Below are positions 50,470 through 59,300 of a stretch of 64,000 bases of DNA, piece by piece; the first letter of the stretch is position 1, and the number at the start of each line of letters is the position of its first letter. The notes under the pieces are model-generated. The model made no database searches and was not told the origin of the DNA. It saw nothing but the letters and a program-made list of their open reading frames with translations. Position numbers and translations under genes: made by a program. The DNA comes from Lentibacillus daqui (GTDB lineage: Bacteria; Bacillota; Bacilli; Bacillales; Amphibacillaceae), in the NCBI RefSeq assembly GCF_027186265.1, contig NZ_CP114176.1, positions 1,240,001 through 1,304,000 on the forward strand. The letters are read 5' to 3'.

Positions 50470-51645
50470 GTGAAGGAAGCGGTTATTGTTGCAGGTGCAA
50501 GAACCCCTGTAGGAAAAGCAAAAAAAGGGTCGCTGGCAAATTCCAGACCGGATGATTTAGCAGCCTTAACGCTTAAGGAAACATTAAAACAAGCAGGGAA
50601 TTACGATGGAAATATTGATGATGTGATTATTGGCTGTGCCATGCCTGAAGCAGAACAAGGAGCGAATATGGCACGAAATATTGCGGGACTTGCAGGATTA
50701 CACCATGATGTACCGGGGATTACGATTAATCGTTTTTGTTCATCGGGTTTACAAAGTATTGCGTTTGCGGCCGAGCGGATTATGATTGGGGCAAGTGACA
50801 CGATGATTGCCGGTGGTGCAGAATCGATGAGTCTTATCCCAATGGGTGGCCATGTGGTAAAACCAAATTCCAAGCTTGTCCAGGATGCGCCGGGCTATTA
50901 TATGGGAATGGGGCACACCGCAGAGGAAGTAGCCAATCGTTTTGATATTTCCCGTGAGGATCAAGATGCTTTCGCCGTCCGCAGTCATGAACGGGCAGCA
51001 AAAGCTATTCAGGAAGGTAAATTCAAAGAAGAAATTGTACCAGTCGAAGTAACTGAACGCGTAGTAGGAGAAGATAATAAAATTGAAGAAAAAAGTTTTA
51101 CATTTGAAATGGATGAAGGGGTTCGCCTAGGAACAACCATGGAAATATTGGCGAAACTACGGCCAGCCTTTCATGTAAAAGGATCGGTTACAGCGGGAAA
51201 TTCCTCGCAAATGAGTGATGGGGCAGCAACCGTATTATTGATGGATCGGGAAAAAGCGTCTGCTGAAGGATTAACACCACTGGCCAAATTCCGTTCCTTC
51301 GCGGTAGCTGGTGTTGAACCAGAAATTATGGGCGTTGGACCGGTTGCGGCTGTACCGAAAGCATTAAAAATTGCCGGCCTTGAACTATCAGATATCGGCT
51401 TGTTTGAGTTAAACGAAGCATTCGCGTCCCAATCGGTTCGCGTTATCCGCGCGTTGGATCTGAATCCGGATATTGTCAATGTCAATGGTGGAGCAATTGC
51501 CCTTGGTCATCCACTAGGCATGACCGGTACGAAATTAACGTTGAGTTTGATCCATGAAATGAAGCGCCGGAACGTACAATTTGGTGTTGTAACGATGTGT
51601 ATCGGTGGTGGTATGGGTGCTGCCGGGGTGTTTGAGTTAATTTAA
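50470..51645 (+). CDS. fadA: Acetyl-CoA C-acyltransferase FadA
   Basis: Thiolase of 391 residues that cleaves 3-ketoacyl-CoA with CoA to give acetyl-CoA. The nucleophilic Cys is in NRFCSSGLQ (about residue 91), the catalytic His in GGAIALGHPLGMTG (about 347), and the second Cys in TMCIGGGMGAA (about 377). GTG is the start at 50470 with GAGGGGGA ahead. It lies 45 bases after fadN. Confidence 0.96.
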   Translation: MKEAVIVAGARTPVGKAKKGSLANSRPDDLAALTLKETLKQAGNYDGNIDDVIIGCAMPEAEQGANMARNIAGLAGLHHDVPGITINRFCSSGLQSIAFAAERIMIGASDTMIAGGAESMSLIPMGGHVVKPNSKLVQDAPGYYMGMGHTAEEVANRFDISREDQDAFAVRSHERAAKAIQEGKFKEEIVPVEVTERVVGEDNKIEEKSFTFEMDEGVRLGTTMEILAKLRPAFHVKGSVTAGNSSQMSDGAATVLLMDREKASAEGLTPLAKFRSFAVAGVEPEIMGVGPVAAVPKALKIAGLELSDIGLFELNEAFASQSVRVIRALDLNPDIVNVNGGAIALGHPLGMTGTKLTLSLIHEMKRRNVQFGVVTMCIGGGMGAAGVFELI

Positions 51646-51689
51646 TCTATTAATCCGTTGGTAAATTATTAATAGAAAGGACGTTAACA

Positions 51690-53474
51690 ATGAGTGAAAC
51701 AAAAGAAAAGTTATTTAAAGGTGGAGCTTTTTTAGTAGAAGATTTAACCGCTGATGATATTATCACACCAGAGGATTTTACAGAGGAACATAAAATGATT
51801 GCCAAAACAACCGATGAATTTGTTTCCGGCGAAGTCCTGCCCGTGAAAGACAAACTGGAAAATCATGAATTTGACTATTCGGTAGATTTGCTTAAAAAGG
51901 CTGGTGAGCTCGGATTATTAGGTGCAGATGTTCCAGAAGAATATGATGGTCTGGCATTAGATAAAATTAGTTCATCGTTGATTACTGAAAAATTTGCCCG
52001 TGCAGGTGGATTTGGAATTACACATGGGGCACACGTTGGTATTGGTTCCCTGCCGATTGTATTTTTCGGAAACGATGATCAAAAGAAAAAATATTTGCCA
52101 AAGCTGGCGACGGGTGAACTGTTAGCAGCATACGCACTGACAGAACCTTCCTCAGGATCCGATGCCCTGGGTGCAAAAACAACAGCAAAATTAAATGAGG
52201 CTGGTACCCATTATATTTTAAATGGCGAAAAACAATGGATCACTAATTCGGCATTTGCTGATGTATTCGTTGTCTATGCCAAAATTGATGGTGAACATTT
52301 CACGGCCTTTATCGTTGAACGCGAATTTCCCGGCGTTTCTACTGGAAATGAAGAAAATAAAATGGGAATTAAAAGTTCATCCACACGTACATTAATTTTG
52401 GAAGATGCAGAGGTACCTGTTGAGAACTTATTAGGCGAAAAAGGCAAAGGACACAAAATTGCTTTCAATATTTTGAATGTAGGACGTTATAAATTAGCTA
52501 TCGGGGCTGTCGGTAGTTCAAAACGCGGAATTGAAGTAGCAACGAAATATGTGAACGAGCGTAAACAGTTTGGCCAGTCAATTTCCGACTTTAACTTAAC
52601 GCGGGAAAAGTTGGCAACCATGGCAGCGAGAACTTATGCCAATGAAAGTGCCGTTTATCGTACAGTGGGTCTGTTTGAACAACGCATGGGTTCACTAACG
52701 GATGAACAATTAAAAGATGGTAAAGAAATAGCAAAAGCAATAGCGGAATATCAAATCGAGTGTTCCCTGAACAAATTTTCGGCCTCGGAATGTCTTGATT
52801 ATGTAGCTGATGAAGCCGTACAGCTCCACGGAGGGTATGGTTTCATGGAGGAATATGAAGTCGCAGGTATGTATCGTGATTCGCGAATTAACCGTATTTT
52901 TGAAGGGACCAATGAAATCAACCGCCTTCTCGTGCCAGGAACATTGCTGAAAAAAGCGATGAAGGGTGAATTGCCATTACTGCAAAAAGCGAAAAGTTTG
53001 CAGGAAGAACTCATGATGATGATGCCGGAAGAGATTGGGGATAAAACACTGGAACAGGAAAAACACCTTTTGAAAAACGCCAAGAAAATTATTTTGCTTG
53101 GTGCCGGTCTGGCAGCGCAAAAGTATGCAAAAAAATTGGAAAACGAGCAGGAAATCCTCGTGAATCTGGCTGATATGGTTAATGAAGTGTACAACATGGA
53201 GGCAGCTATTCTACGTACAGAAAAAGCGATCAACAAATCAGGAGAAGAACAAAACAAACAAAAACTGCTTTATACGCAAGTCTATGTTCAGGAGGCATTT
53301 AATCGGATTGAAGCAGATGCCAAAGAAACATTAATTGCTGTTGAAGAAGGCGATACATTACGAATGATGCTGTCATCGTTACGTAAATTAACGCGCCACA
53401 CACCAACCAATGTAATTGCCAAGAAGCGTGAAATTGCTAAAGGTATTATTGAAGAAGAAAAATATTTTGTATAA
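51690..53474 (+). CDS. fadE: Acyl-CoA dehydrogenase FadE
   Basis: FAD enzyme introducing the first double bond in beta-oxidation. It has 594 residues: a standard acyl-CoA dehydrogenase body (about 1-400; ALTEPSSGSDALGAKT near 150, QLHGGYGFMEEY and EGTNEINRLL in the C-domain with the catalytic Glu) plus a 190-residue helical C-terminal extension typical of FadE/VLCAD-like proteins. AAAGGA precedes the ATG. Last gene of the operon; an electron-transfer flavoprotein partner (EtfAB) is not in the window. Confidence 0.96.
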   Translation: MSETKEKLFKGGAFLVEDLTADDIITPEDFTEEHKMIAKTTDEFVSGEVLPVKDKLENHEFDYSVDLLKKAGELGLLGADVPEEYDGLALDKISSSLITEKFARAGGFGITHGAHVGIGSLPIVFFGNDDQKKKYLPKLATGELLAAYALTEPSSGSDALGAKTTAKLNEAGTHYILNGEKQWITNSAFADVFVVYAKIDGEHFTAFIVEREFPGVSTGNEENKMGIKSSSTRTLILEDAEVPVENLLGEKGKGHKIAFNILNVGRYKLAIGAVGSSKRGIEVATKYVNERKQFGQSISDFNLTREKLATMAARTYANESAVYRTVGLFEQRMGSLTDEQLKDGKEIAKAIAEYQIECSLNKFSASECLDYVADEAVQLHGGYGFMEEYEVAGMYRDSRINRIFEGTNEINRLLVPGTLLKKAMKGELPLLQKAKSLQEELMMMMPEEIGDKTLEQEKHLLKNAKKIILLGAGLAAQKYAKKLENEQEILVNLADMVNEVYNMEAAILRTEKAINKSGEEQNKQKLLYTQVYVQEAFNRIEADAKETLIAVEEGDTLRMMLSSLRKLTRHTPTNVIAKKREIAKGIIEEEKYFV

Positions 53475-53630
53475 AGTAGTGTTCGTTAAATGAATTCGGG
53501 TATAGCTGTTCCCGCCGAGAAGAGAATTTGGGGGGGACTGTTTTTTCGGAATTCTGGCAGTATTTTTGTCGAAATCTCCCTATGATGATCCACCAAATGA
53601 GTTTTTTAACTGAAGAAGGATAAAATGTGA

Positions 53631-53665
53631 AAACCCTCCTGCTGTAATCTGTAGCAGGAGGGTTT
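53631..53665 (+). terminator. Hairpin between fadE and yusI
   Basis: Perfect 13-bp stem AAACCCTCCTGCT/AGCAGGAGGGTTT with a 9-base loop. The T run is limited to the end of the right arm; may work in both directions. The gap 53475-53778 otherwise shows nothing. Confidence 0.75.
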
Positions 53666-53778
53666 CAAATGGTTATATATTTAACGGTAATATCCAGTAA
53701 TTGCGCTTTCTTCGACTATGTACATCTAATTTTGTTATAATATATGCAATCAAAAAAGGGTGCAAAGGAGTGGTTCAC

Positions 53779-54135
53779 ATGGCATTGACATTCTACTGGT
53801 ATCCAAAATGCGGTACCTGTAAAAAAGCGAAAAATTGGCTGGATGAACACAATATAGATTATACAAGTATACATATTGTGGACAACCCGCCATCACAGGA
53901 AGAATTGATGCAATTGATCGAGAAAAGCGGGTTGCCTGCAAAGAAGTTTTTCAATACGAGTGGCAAGAAGTATCGGGAAGGAAATTTCAAGGAAAAAATT
54001 AAGGATGCAAGCACCGAAGAAATGGCAGAAATGCTCGCATCCGATGGCATGTTGATCAAACGGCCGATCGTCACGGATGGACAGAATGTAACGGTTGGAT
54101 TTAAGGAAGAAACTTTTCAGGAAAATTGGTTGTAA
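53779..54135 (+). CDS. yusI: ArsC/Spx family protein YusI
   Basis: A 118-residue thioredoxin-fold protein of the arsenate-reductase-like (ArsC/Spx) family with the CxxC motif YPKCGTCKKAKNWL at its N-terminus and the conserved LIKRPIV near residue 95. The family includes reductases and the RNA-polymerase-binding Spx; YusI itself has no defined activity. ATG at 53779 follows AAAGGAG. It stands between fadE and gcvH as in B. subtilis. An interspersed repeat follows it. Confidence 0.88.
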   Translation: MALTFYWYPKCGTCKKAKNWLDEHNIDYTSIHIVDNPPSQEELMQLIEKSGLPAKKFFNTSGKKYREGNFKEKIKDASTEEMAEMLASDGMLIKRPIVTDGQNVTVGFKEETFQENWL

Positions 54136-54197
54136 AATTAAAGTGAAATACTAGAAATAAACGAGAATACCTAGTATAGTAATATTGCAATGAATAA

Positions 54198-54315
54198 AGA
54201 GGATGTTCAAAAAGTCCGGTAAAAATGACCTCAGACTACTGTTGACGTTACAACAGGACGCCCTAAGACCTTAGCTGATCTTGGTCCTTTTTATACTCCT
54301 TTTTGAACGCACTTT
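54198..54315. repeat. Interspersed repeat with imperfect inverted ends, copy 2 (gcvH leader)
   Basis: 118-bp element whose first 33 bases (AGAGGATGTTCAAAAAGTCC... to AATGAC) match copy 1 at 16524 and whose end (GGTCCTTTTTATNCTCC... to CACTTT) matches the end of copy 1. The interior is different and shorter. It ends just before the gcvH ribosome binding site. Confidence 0.85.
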
Positions 54316-54331
54316 AACGGAGGGATTTTCA

Positions 54332-54715
54332 ATGAGCTTACCAGAAGAATTATTATATTCAGAAGAACATGAGTGGGTAAAAAAAGAAGACGATAAAGTC
54401 AGAATCGGAATTACAGATTTTGCCCAAGATGAATTAGGCGACATTGTTTTTGTTGAATTACCAGAAGTTGGTGACGACATCGAAGCAGATGAGCCTTTCG
54501 GAAGTGTGGAATCGGTAAAAACTGTTTCAGAATTGTATGCGCCAATTAGTGGTAAAGTTGTTGAAGTAAATGATGATTTAGAGGACAACCCTGAATTTGT
54601 GAACGAATCACCATATGAAAAGGCGTGGATGATTGTCGTTGAACCATCGGATGAATCAGAAATGGATGACCTGCTGTCGGCTAAACAATACGAAGAAGTA
54701 ACGCAGGAAGACTAA
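54332..54715 (+). CDS. gcvH: Glycine cleavage system H protein
   Basis: A 127-residue lipoyl carrier. It shuttles the aminomethyl group in glycine cleavage and, in Bacillus, is the obligate intermediate for moving lipoyl groups to 2-oxoacid dehydrogenases. The lipoylated lysine is in GSVESVKTVSELYAP (about residue 63). The ATG at 54332 follows CGGAGGG; the open frame from 54281 runs through the repeat element and is not coding. No gcvT or gcvP is adjacent, which suits the lipoate-relay role. Confidence 0.96.
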   Translation: MSLPEELLYSEEHEWVKKEDDKVRIGITDFAQDELGDIVFVELPEVGDDIEADEPFGSVESVKTVSELYAPISGKVVEVNDDLEDNPEFVNESPYEKAWMIVVEPSDESEMDDLLSAKQYEEVTQED

Positions 54716-54742
54716 TTTCCACAAATGAATAGTACATGTCAG

Positions 54743-54784
54743 AAGGCTGGCTTGCACCGAAAAAGAAGGTGTATAGTCAGCCTT
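54743..54784 (+). terminator. Hairpin after gcvH
   Basis: AAGGCTG/CAGCCTT outer stem with an inner CACC/GGTG, 28 bases after the gcvH stop. No T run, so termination is uncertain. Confidence 0.5.
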
Positions 54785-54849
54785 ATTCACATCATAAGAT
54801 GGTAATAGGGAAGCTTTTTGCTTGAATTGGTAAGGAGTGCTATGGGATC

Positions 54850-55203
54850 ATGACAAATGAATCGGATAAGGTGATTATTGTTGAAGGGTTAACCGATAAA
54901 AAGCAAATCAAAAAAGTCATCACAGAGGACCTGGAAATTGTTTGTACGAATGGAACGCTGGGTGTGGAACGGTTTGATGAACTATTATATGCGTACGATT
55001 TGGATAATAAAGACGTATTTATTTTAGTTGATGAGGATGATTCAGGGATCAAGTTACGCAAACAATTGGCCCGGGAACTTCCGCATGCCAATCACTTATA
55101 TGTCAGTAGTGAGTACCGGGAAGTAGCAACAACGCCCGAGCAGGTACTTGCGACAATTTTGGTTAGCAAAAGCATTGAGGTTAATCCGATATTTTTAATT
55201 TAG
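54850..55203 (+). CDS. yusF: Toprim-domain protein YusF
   Basis: A 117-residue protein that is essentially one Toprim domain: the catalytic Glu in IIVEGLTDKKQIKK (about residue 12) and the DxD-like acidic motif VDEDDSG (about 59-65). These match the small RNase M5-like/OLD-type Toprim proteins. Function is unknown; nucleic-acid cleavage or binding is inferred from the fold. It is followed after 10 bases by yusE. The order gcvH-yusF-yusE is that of B. subtilis. Confidence 0.88.
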   Translation: MTNESDKVIIVEGLTDKKQIKKVITEDLEIVCTNGTLGVERFDELLYAYDLDNKDVFILVDEDDSGIKLRKQLARELPHANHLYVSSEYREVATTPEQVLATILVSKSIEVNPIFLI

Positions 55204-55213
55204 GGTGATCGTA

Positions 55214-55528
55214 TTGCAGCAATTTACAGAAGAAGCAAAAGCAAAAGAGAGTTATTTTCTATATATTTTCACCCCGTTGTGTGGTACGTGTAAACTGGCC
55301 AGGACGATGCTGGATAAGATCGAGTCTGTACATCAGGAAAATATTTTTTACGAAATGAACGCCTCAATAAATCCGGAGTTTATGCAGGAATACAAGATCG
55401 AAAGTGTTCCGTGTTTGTTCATCAAACAAGATGGAAAAATCAAGGAGCGAGTTTATGCATTCCGCTCCATTGCCAATATTTATCACTATTTGCTTGAATA
55501 TAAACCGGAATTGTTTGCGACATCATAA
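55214..55528 (+). CDS. yusE: Thioredoxin-like protein YusE
   Basis: About 104 residues with a thioredoxin fold; the redox pair is in TPLCGTCKLAR (CGTC) near residue 26 and the cis-Pro in ESVPCLFI near 72. An extra cysteine immediately follows that proline. The start is taken as TTG at 55214, five bases after AGGGTGA; a GTG at 55205 is the alternative. It probably forms an operon with yusF. Confidence 0.88.
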   Translation: MQQFTEEAKAKESYFLYIFTPLCGTCKLARTMLDKIESVHQENIFYEMNASINPEFMQEYKIESVPCLFIKQDGKIKERVYAFRSIANIYHYLLEYKPELFATS

Positions 55529-55680
55529 TTCAACGAGGCTCTGGCAAACAAGTGGATCCAGCATGGACAAAGGGTATAAGGACAGGGTATCCATATTCTT
55601 ATATTGCCTTTTGCAGGCGGTTGATCTACCAACCAATTGATGTAGGATAATTGGGAATTAGCGAACTATTGAACTTCATA

Positions 55681-55709
55681 TTGACACTAGTGATTTGCAA
55701 TGCTAATAT
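55681..55709 (+). promoter_or_regulatory. Promoter of the metNPQ riboswitch transcript
   Basis: TTGACA (55681-55686), 17-base spacer, TAATAT (55704-55709). Confidence 0.75.
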
Positions 55710-55742
55710 TTAATTTATTATTAACAGCAATATATGATAAAT

Positions 55743-55852
55743 CTCTTATCTTGAGCGGTGGAGGGACTGGCCCTGTGAACCCGCGGCAACCTTCAGGCAA
55801 TTCGTTTGAAAGGTGCCAATTCCTGCAGAGTAGTACTTTGACAGATGAGGGA
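55743..55852 (+). ncRNA. SAM-I (S-box) riboswitch
   Basis: Carries the conserved S-box core: CTTATCTTGAGCGGTGGAGGGACTGGCCC... in which CTTATC...AGAG..GGTGGAGGGA-ctGGCCC, the P2 GAACCCGCGGCAACC and the downstream AAGGTGCCAA-TTCCTGCAG are diagnostic, and P1 closes with GATGAG. Binding of S-adenosylmethionine favours the following terminator and turns metNPQ off. Confidence 0.95.
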
Positions 55853-55866
55853 ACTTAGAAGACATT

Positions 55867-55904
55867 AAAAACGTCTTTCTGTTCCCCGCAGAAAGACGTT
55901 TTTC
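55867..55904 (+). terminator. Expression-platform terminator of the SAM riboswitch
   Basis: Perfect 15-bp stem AAAAACGTCTTTCTG/CAGAAAGACGTTTTT with a short C-rich loop and T5, 15 bases after the aptamer. The remaining leader to metN (55905-56002) shows no further gene. Confidence 0.93.
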
Positions 55905-56002
55905 CGTTATGTGGGGCATAATATAATCATGAAAATACAGATGATTTAAGTTTGTTTCCTGTATGGTTTGCCCTGGAAGGATTTTAAAAGGAGGACTATT
56001 TC

Positions 56003-57034
56003 TTGATTTCGATTGAAGGGTTGAGCAAAATTTTCTCATCATCCAATAATGAGCAAATCACTGCTGTGAATGAATTAACGTTAGATATACAAGAAGGCGA
56101 GATATTCGGGGTGATCGGATATAGCGGGGCGGGAAAGAGTACGTTTGTCAGGCTGCTGAATCGGCTGGAGGAACCGACGAGCGGACGGATTGTTATCCAT
56201 GACCACGATATTACCGAGATGAATGCGAAACAGCTTCGGGTTGCCAGACAAGAAATCGGTATGATCTTTCAACATTTTAATCTGCTTTGGTCACGGACGG
56301 TCAAAGACAATATCGCATTTCCGCTGGAGATTGCAGGTGTTCCAAAGGACAAGCGTGACAAGCGGGTGAAGGAATTAATCAATCTTGTTGGTCTTACGGA
56401 ACGCGAGAATGCTTACCCATCCCAGTTAAGTGGTGGACAAAAACAGCGGGTGGGAATTGCCAGAGCGCTTGCAAATAACCCGAAAGTATTATTATGTGAC
56501 GAAGCAACTTCGGCGTTGGATCCGGAAACAACCGATTCCATTTTGGACCTGTTGGTGGATATTAATAAACAGCTGGGATTAACGATTATCTTAATCACCC
56601 ATGAAATGCACGTCATTCGCAAAATTTGTAACCAGGTCGCTGTCATGGAAAAAGGAAAAATTGTGGAGCAAGGCGATGTGTTGGACATATTTTTGCGGCC
56701 GCAACAGCAGGTAACGAAGCGTTTTGTTGAACAGGTGATGGGGACAGCAGATGAAAATGAAGGTGTAACAGATCTGATTAACACATATGAGCATGGTAAA
56801 ATTGTTCGTCTGCATTTTATTGGGGAAACTGCCAATCAGGCACTCATCAGCAAGGTGGCCAAGGAGTTTTCCATCGACGTAAATATCCTGCAGGGAAAAA
56901 TTACGCAGACACAGGCAGGAGCCTATGGAACATTGTTTGTTCAGATGATCGGCGAAACGTCTGAATTGAACAAGGCGCTCCGGTTTATTCAGGATACCTC
57001 GGTAGAAGTGGAGGTGTTCCGTGATGCTGACTGA
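56003..57034 (+). CDS. metN: Methionine ABC transporter ATP-binding protein
   Basis: A 343-residue ATPase of the MetNPQ importer for L- and D-methionine. It has Walker A GYSGAGKST (about 38-46), signature LSGGQKQR (about 141), Walker B VLLCDEATSALDP, and a C-terminal NIL domain (about 265-340) that binds methionine for trans-inhibition. The start is TTG at 56003 with AAAGGAGGA upstream. The 3' end overlaps metP by 11 bases. Under SAM riboswitch control. Confidence 0.96.
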   Translation: MISIEGLSKIFSSSNNEQITAVNELTLDIQEGEIFGVIGYSGAGKSTFVRLLNRLEEPTSGRIVIHDHDITEMNAKQLRVARQEIGMIFQHFNLLWSRTVKDNIAFPLEIAGVPKDKRDKRVKELINLVGLTERENAYPSQLSGGQKQRVGIARALANNPKVLLCDEATSALDPETTDSILDLLVDINKQLGLTIILITHEMHVIRKICNQVAVMEKGKIVEQGDVLDIFLRPQQQVTKRFVEQVMGTADENEGVTDLINTYEHGKIVRLHFIGETANQALISKVAKEFSIDVNILQGKITQTQAGAYGTLFVQMIGETSELNKALRFIQDTSVEVEVFRDAD

Positions 57035-57692
57035 TTTATTTCCTAATTTGAATATGGAAGATTTTTGGGATGCGACCTATGAAACATTTTATATGACCTT
57101 ATTGGGACTTCTTGGTACATTTATTCTGGGAATTTTACTAGGGTTGCTCTTATACCTGACAGCTAAAGATGGGATATGGCAGAATAAATTTATTAACCTA
57201 ATTGTTGCTGCTGCTGTCAATATCTTTCGTGCGATCCCATTTATTATTTTGATCTTTTTGTTATTCCCATTTACCGATTTTTTACTAGGAACGATTCGCG
57301 GCCCCAATGCTGCATTGCCTGCCTTAATTATCGGGTCGGCACCGTTTTATGGCCGATTAGTTGAGATTGCTCTAAAAGAAGTGGATAAAGGTGTGGTTGA
57401 GGCTGCAAAATCCATGGGGGCAAAAACAAGAACAATTATCTTTCGCGTCTTACTGCCGGAATCGATGCCTGCTTTGATTTCCGGATTAACGGTGACCGCA
57501 ATTGCGTTAATTGGTTATACGGCAATGGCTGGAGTAATTGGCGCTGGAGGATTAGGTAATTATGCCTATTATTTTGGTTTCCAGCGACGTGACTTTGATG
57601 TTGTCCTTGTTTGTACTGTGGCAATTGTTATCATTGTATTTATTTTTCAGTTCATTGGCGACTTTATTTCCAATAAATTAGATAAAAGATAG
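57024..57692 (+). CDS. metP: Methionine ABC transporter permease
   Basis: A 222-residue permease (MetI type) with five predicted membrane helices. The ABC coupling motif (EAA loop) is EAAKSMGAKTRTIIFRVLLPES (about residues 134-155). The ATG at 57024 follows GGAGGTG; the GTG at 57021 is possible. The start region overlaps the end of metN and metQ follows 15 bases after the stop. Confidence 0.95.
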   Translation: MLTDLFPNLNMEDFWDATYETFYMTLLGLLGTFILGILLGLLLYLTAKDGIWQNKFINLIVAAAVNIFRAIPFIILIFLLFPFTDFLLGTIRGPNAALPALIIGSAPFYGRLVEIALKEVDKGVVEAAKSMGAKTRTIIFRVLLPESMPALISGLTVTAIALIGYTAMAGVIGAGGLGNYAYYFGFQRRDFDVVLVCTVAIVIIVFIFQFIGDFISNKLDKR

Positions 57693-57707
57693 AGAGGGGA
57701 ATTTTTG

Positions 57708-58541
57708 ATGAAAAAGGTTTTTATACTTCTGTCTGCAATACTGGTACTTCTTTTAGCGGCTTGTGGCGGTGGTTCCAGTGAGGGTAAAGATGAAGACGGT
57801 AATACAACCATTAAAGTGGGTGCAACAAGTGTCCCACATGCCGAAGTATTGGAAAAGGCGAAACCGATCTTGAAAGAAAAAGGGATTAATTTAGAGATTG
57901 AGGAATTTCAAGATTATGTATTACCTAACGATGCACTTGCTGATAGTGATCTGGATGCGAATTATTTTCAAACCATTCCCTTCTTAGAACAAGTGATAAA
58001 AGATACCGGCTACGATCTGGATTACATTGATGGCATTCATATTGAACCAATGGGGATTTATTCAAAAGATATTAAAAGTCTGGATGACGTCAAAAATGGT
58101 ACAGAAGTGATTATGAGTAATTCAGCGTCAGACCATGGACGGATACTGGAATTATTTGAAAAAAGTGGCTTAATCAAGCTGGATGATAATGTGGATAAAG
58201 TAAATGCGCAGATTGATGATATTGTTGAAAATCCAAAGCATTTAAAATTTTCAGCTGATTATGATGCTGCAATTTTACCGGAACTCTATAATAAAGAAGA
58301 CAATGTCCTTGTTGCAATCAATACTAACTATGCAATTCAGGCTGATTTAAATCCACTGAAGGATGCTTTGGCTATAGAGGACGAAAATTCCCCATATGTG
58401 AATGTGGTTGCCGTACGATCGGAGGATAAAGATAATGAAGCATTAAATACACTTGTTGATGTGCTGCAATCCAAAGAAATACAAGATTTTATGATGGACA
58501 AATACGATGGAGCAGTTGTCCCGGTCGGTGGCGAGGATTAA
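57708..58541 (+). CDS. metQ: Methionine-binding lipoprotein
   Basis: A 277-residue NLPA/MetQ-family substrate-binding lipoprotein. The signal peptide ends in lipobox LLLAACGG (Cys about 20), and the mature protein starts with a flexible Gly/Ser stretch. VGATSVPHAEVLE and NYFQTIPFLE are typical MetQ segments. AGAGAGGGG stands before the ATG at 57708. Lipidation by Lgt, encoded earlier in the window, is expected. Last gene of metNPQ. Confidence 0.95.
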   Translation: MKKVFILLSAILVLLLAACGGGSSEGKDEDGNTTIKVGATSVPHAEVLEKAKPILKEKGINLEIEEFQDYVLPNDALADSDLDANYFQTIPFLEQVIKDTGYDLDYIDGIHIEPMGIYSKDIKSLDDVKNGTEVIMSNSASDHGRILELFEKSGLIKLDDNVDKVNAQIDDIVENPKHLKFSADYDAAILPELYNKEDNVLVAINTNYAIQADLNPLKDALAIEDENSPYVNVVAVRSEDKDNEALNTLVDVLQSKEIQDFMMDKYDGAVVPVGGED

Positions 58542-58759
58542 ATTGCAACGTTTAGAAAATATCGAGTAAATGACAGGTATAAGGGTGAAAATAAAGGTAT
58601 TTAACGAAAAATAATTATTGTGTTTACCGCAGAAGGATTTTTCCTGCGCAATGAATTGTCTGAGGTTTATATTCGTTTTGTCAGGGGAATTGTCCTTGTG
58701 TTAACCTTATGATTGTAAATAAAACGAAAGGATGATTCACTATTCATAGTGGAATACGA

Positions 58760-58930
58760 ATGAATTACACTCCCGAAATGGAAAAGGCAATGCAGCAGTC
58801 TCATGGAATAGGTTACGCTGAATATGGGAGGAAGCTTGACAAACGAATTAATATTGAAAAGAGAAGACAAAAAGAATATGAGCAATGTAAACACATGGTA
58901 GCAGAAATCGATAGTCATTTGCATAGATAA
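58760..58930 (+). CDS. Unknown 56-residue basic protein
   Basis: 56 codons beginning MNYTPEMEKAMQQSHGIGYA and ending VAEIDSHLHR. It is polar, highly charged and probably helical, with no cysteine pair or membrane segment. The ribosome binding site is weak (GTGGA seven bases ahead). Support for a real gene is the codon usage, the position in an otherwise empty 760-base gap, and a strong terminator 15 bases after its stop. I do not recognise it. Confidence 0.5.
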   Translation: MNYTPEMEKAMQQSHGIGYAEYGRKLDKRINIEKRRQKEYEQCKHMVAEIDSHLHR

Positions 58931-58944
58931 TAATAAAAGGATAG

Positions 58945-58983
58945 ATGCTGGCAACTCCAATGCGGAGCTTGCCGGCATTTTTG
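58945..58983 (+). terminator. Terminator after the 56-residue gene
   Basis: ATGCTGGCAA/TTGCCGGCAT stem (one G-U pair), inner TCC/GGA, followed by T5. The stretch from here to 59300 holds only suf promoter candidates. Confidence 0.85.
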
Positions 58984-59191
58984 TTATTGAAGACAGTACA
59001 TCATATGCCATGTGGGCAAAGAAGTGCGTGCCTTGTTGGATGAGACGTCGGCTGGGATAACAGCATATTTCAAGTAAAACCTGTTACAGATGACAGATCA
59101 TGTTTCATGCGTGGACGAACAAAGAGACCTTACTTTATGTTAAACTATAATAGCAACAAGGTACCGTGTATAATTTATCAGCTTAAAAAAG

Positions 59192-59220
59192 TTGAATATA
59201 CATTCGAAATGATATAAGAT
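59192..59220 (+). promoter_or_regulatory. Candidate promoter of the suf operon
   Basis: TTGAAT (59192-59197), 17-base spacer, TAAGAT (59215-59220). An alternative is the TATAAT at 59145-59150 with a poor -35. Confidence 0.35.
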
Positions 59221-59300
59221 TGGAATGAGAATAAATTGAGAATGGATATTGATCCATTTGATAAATACACACATATATAACAACAAATGGAGGTATTGAT

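Noticed and set aside
54281..54331. N-terminal extension of gcvH to 54281
   Set aside because: It is translated repeat element; the ATG at 54332 with CGGAGGG gives the normal GcvH start.
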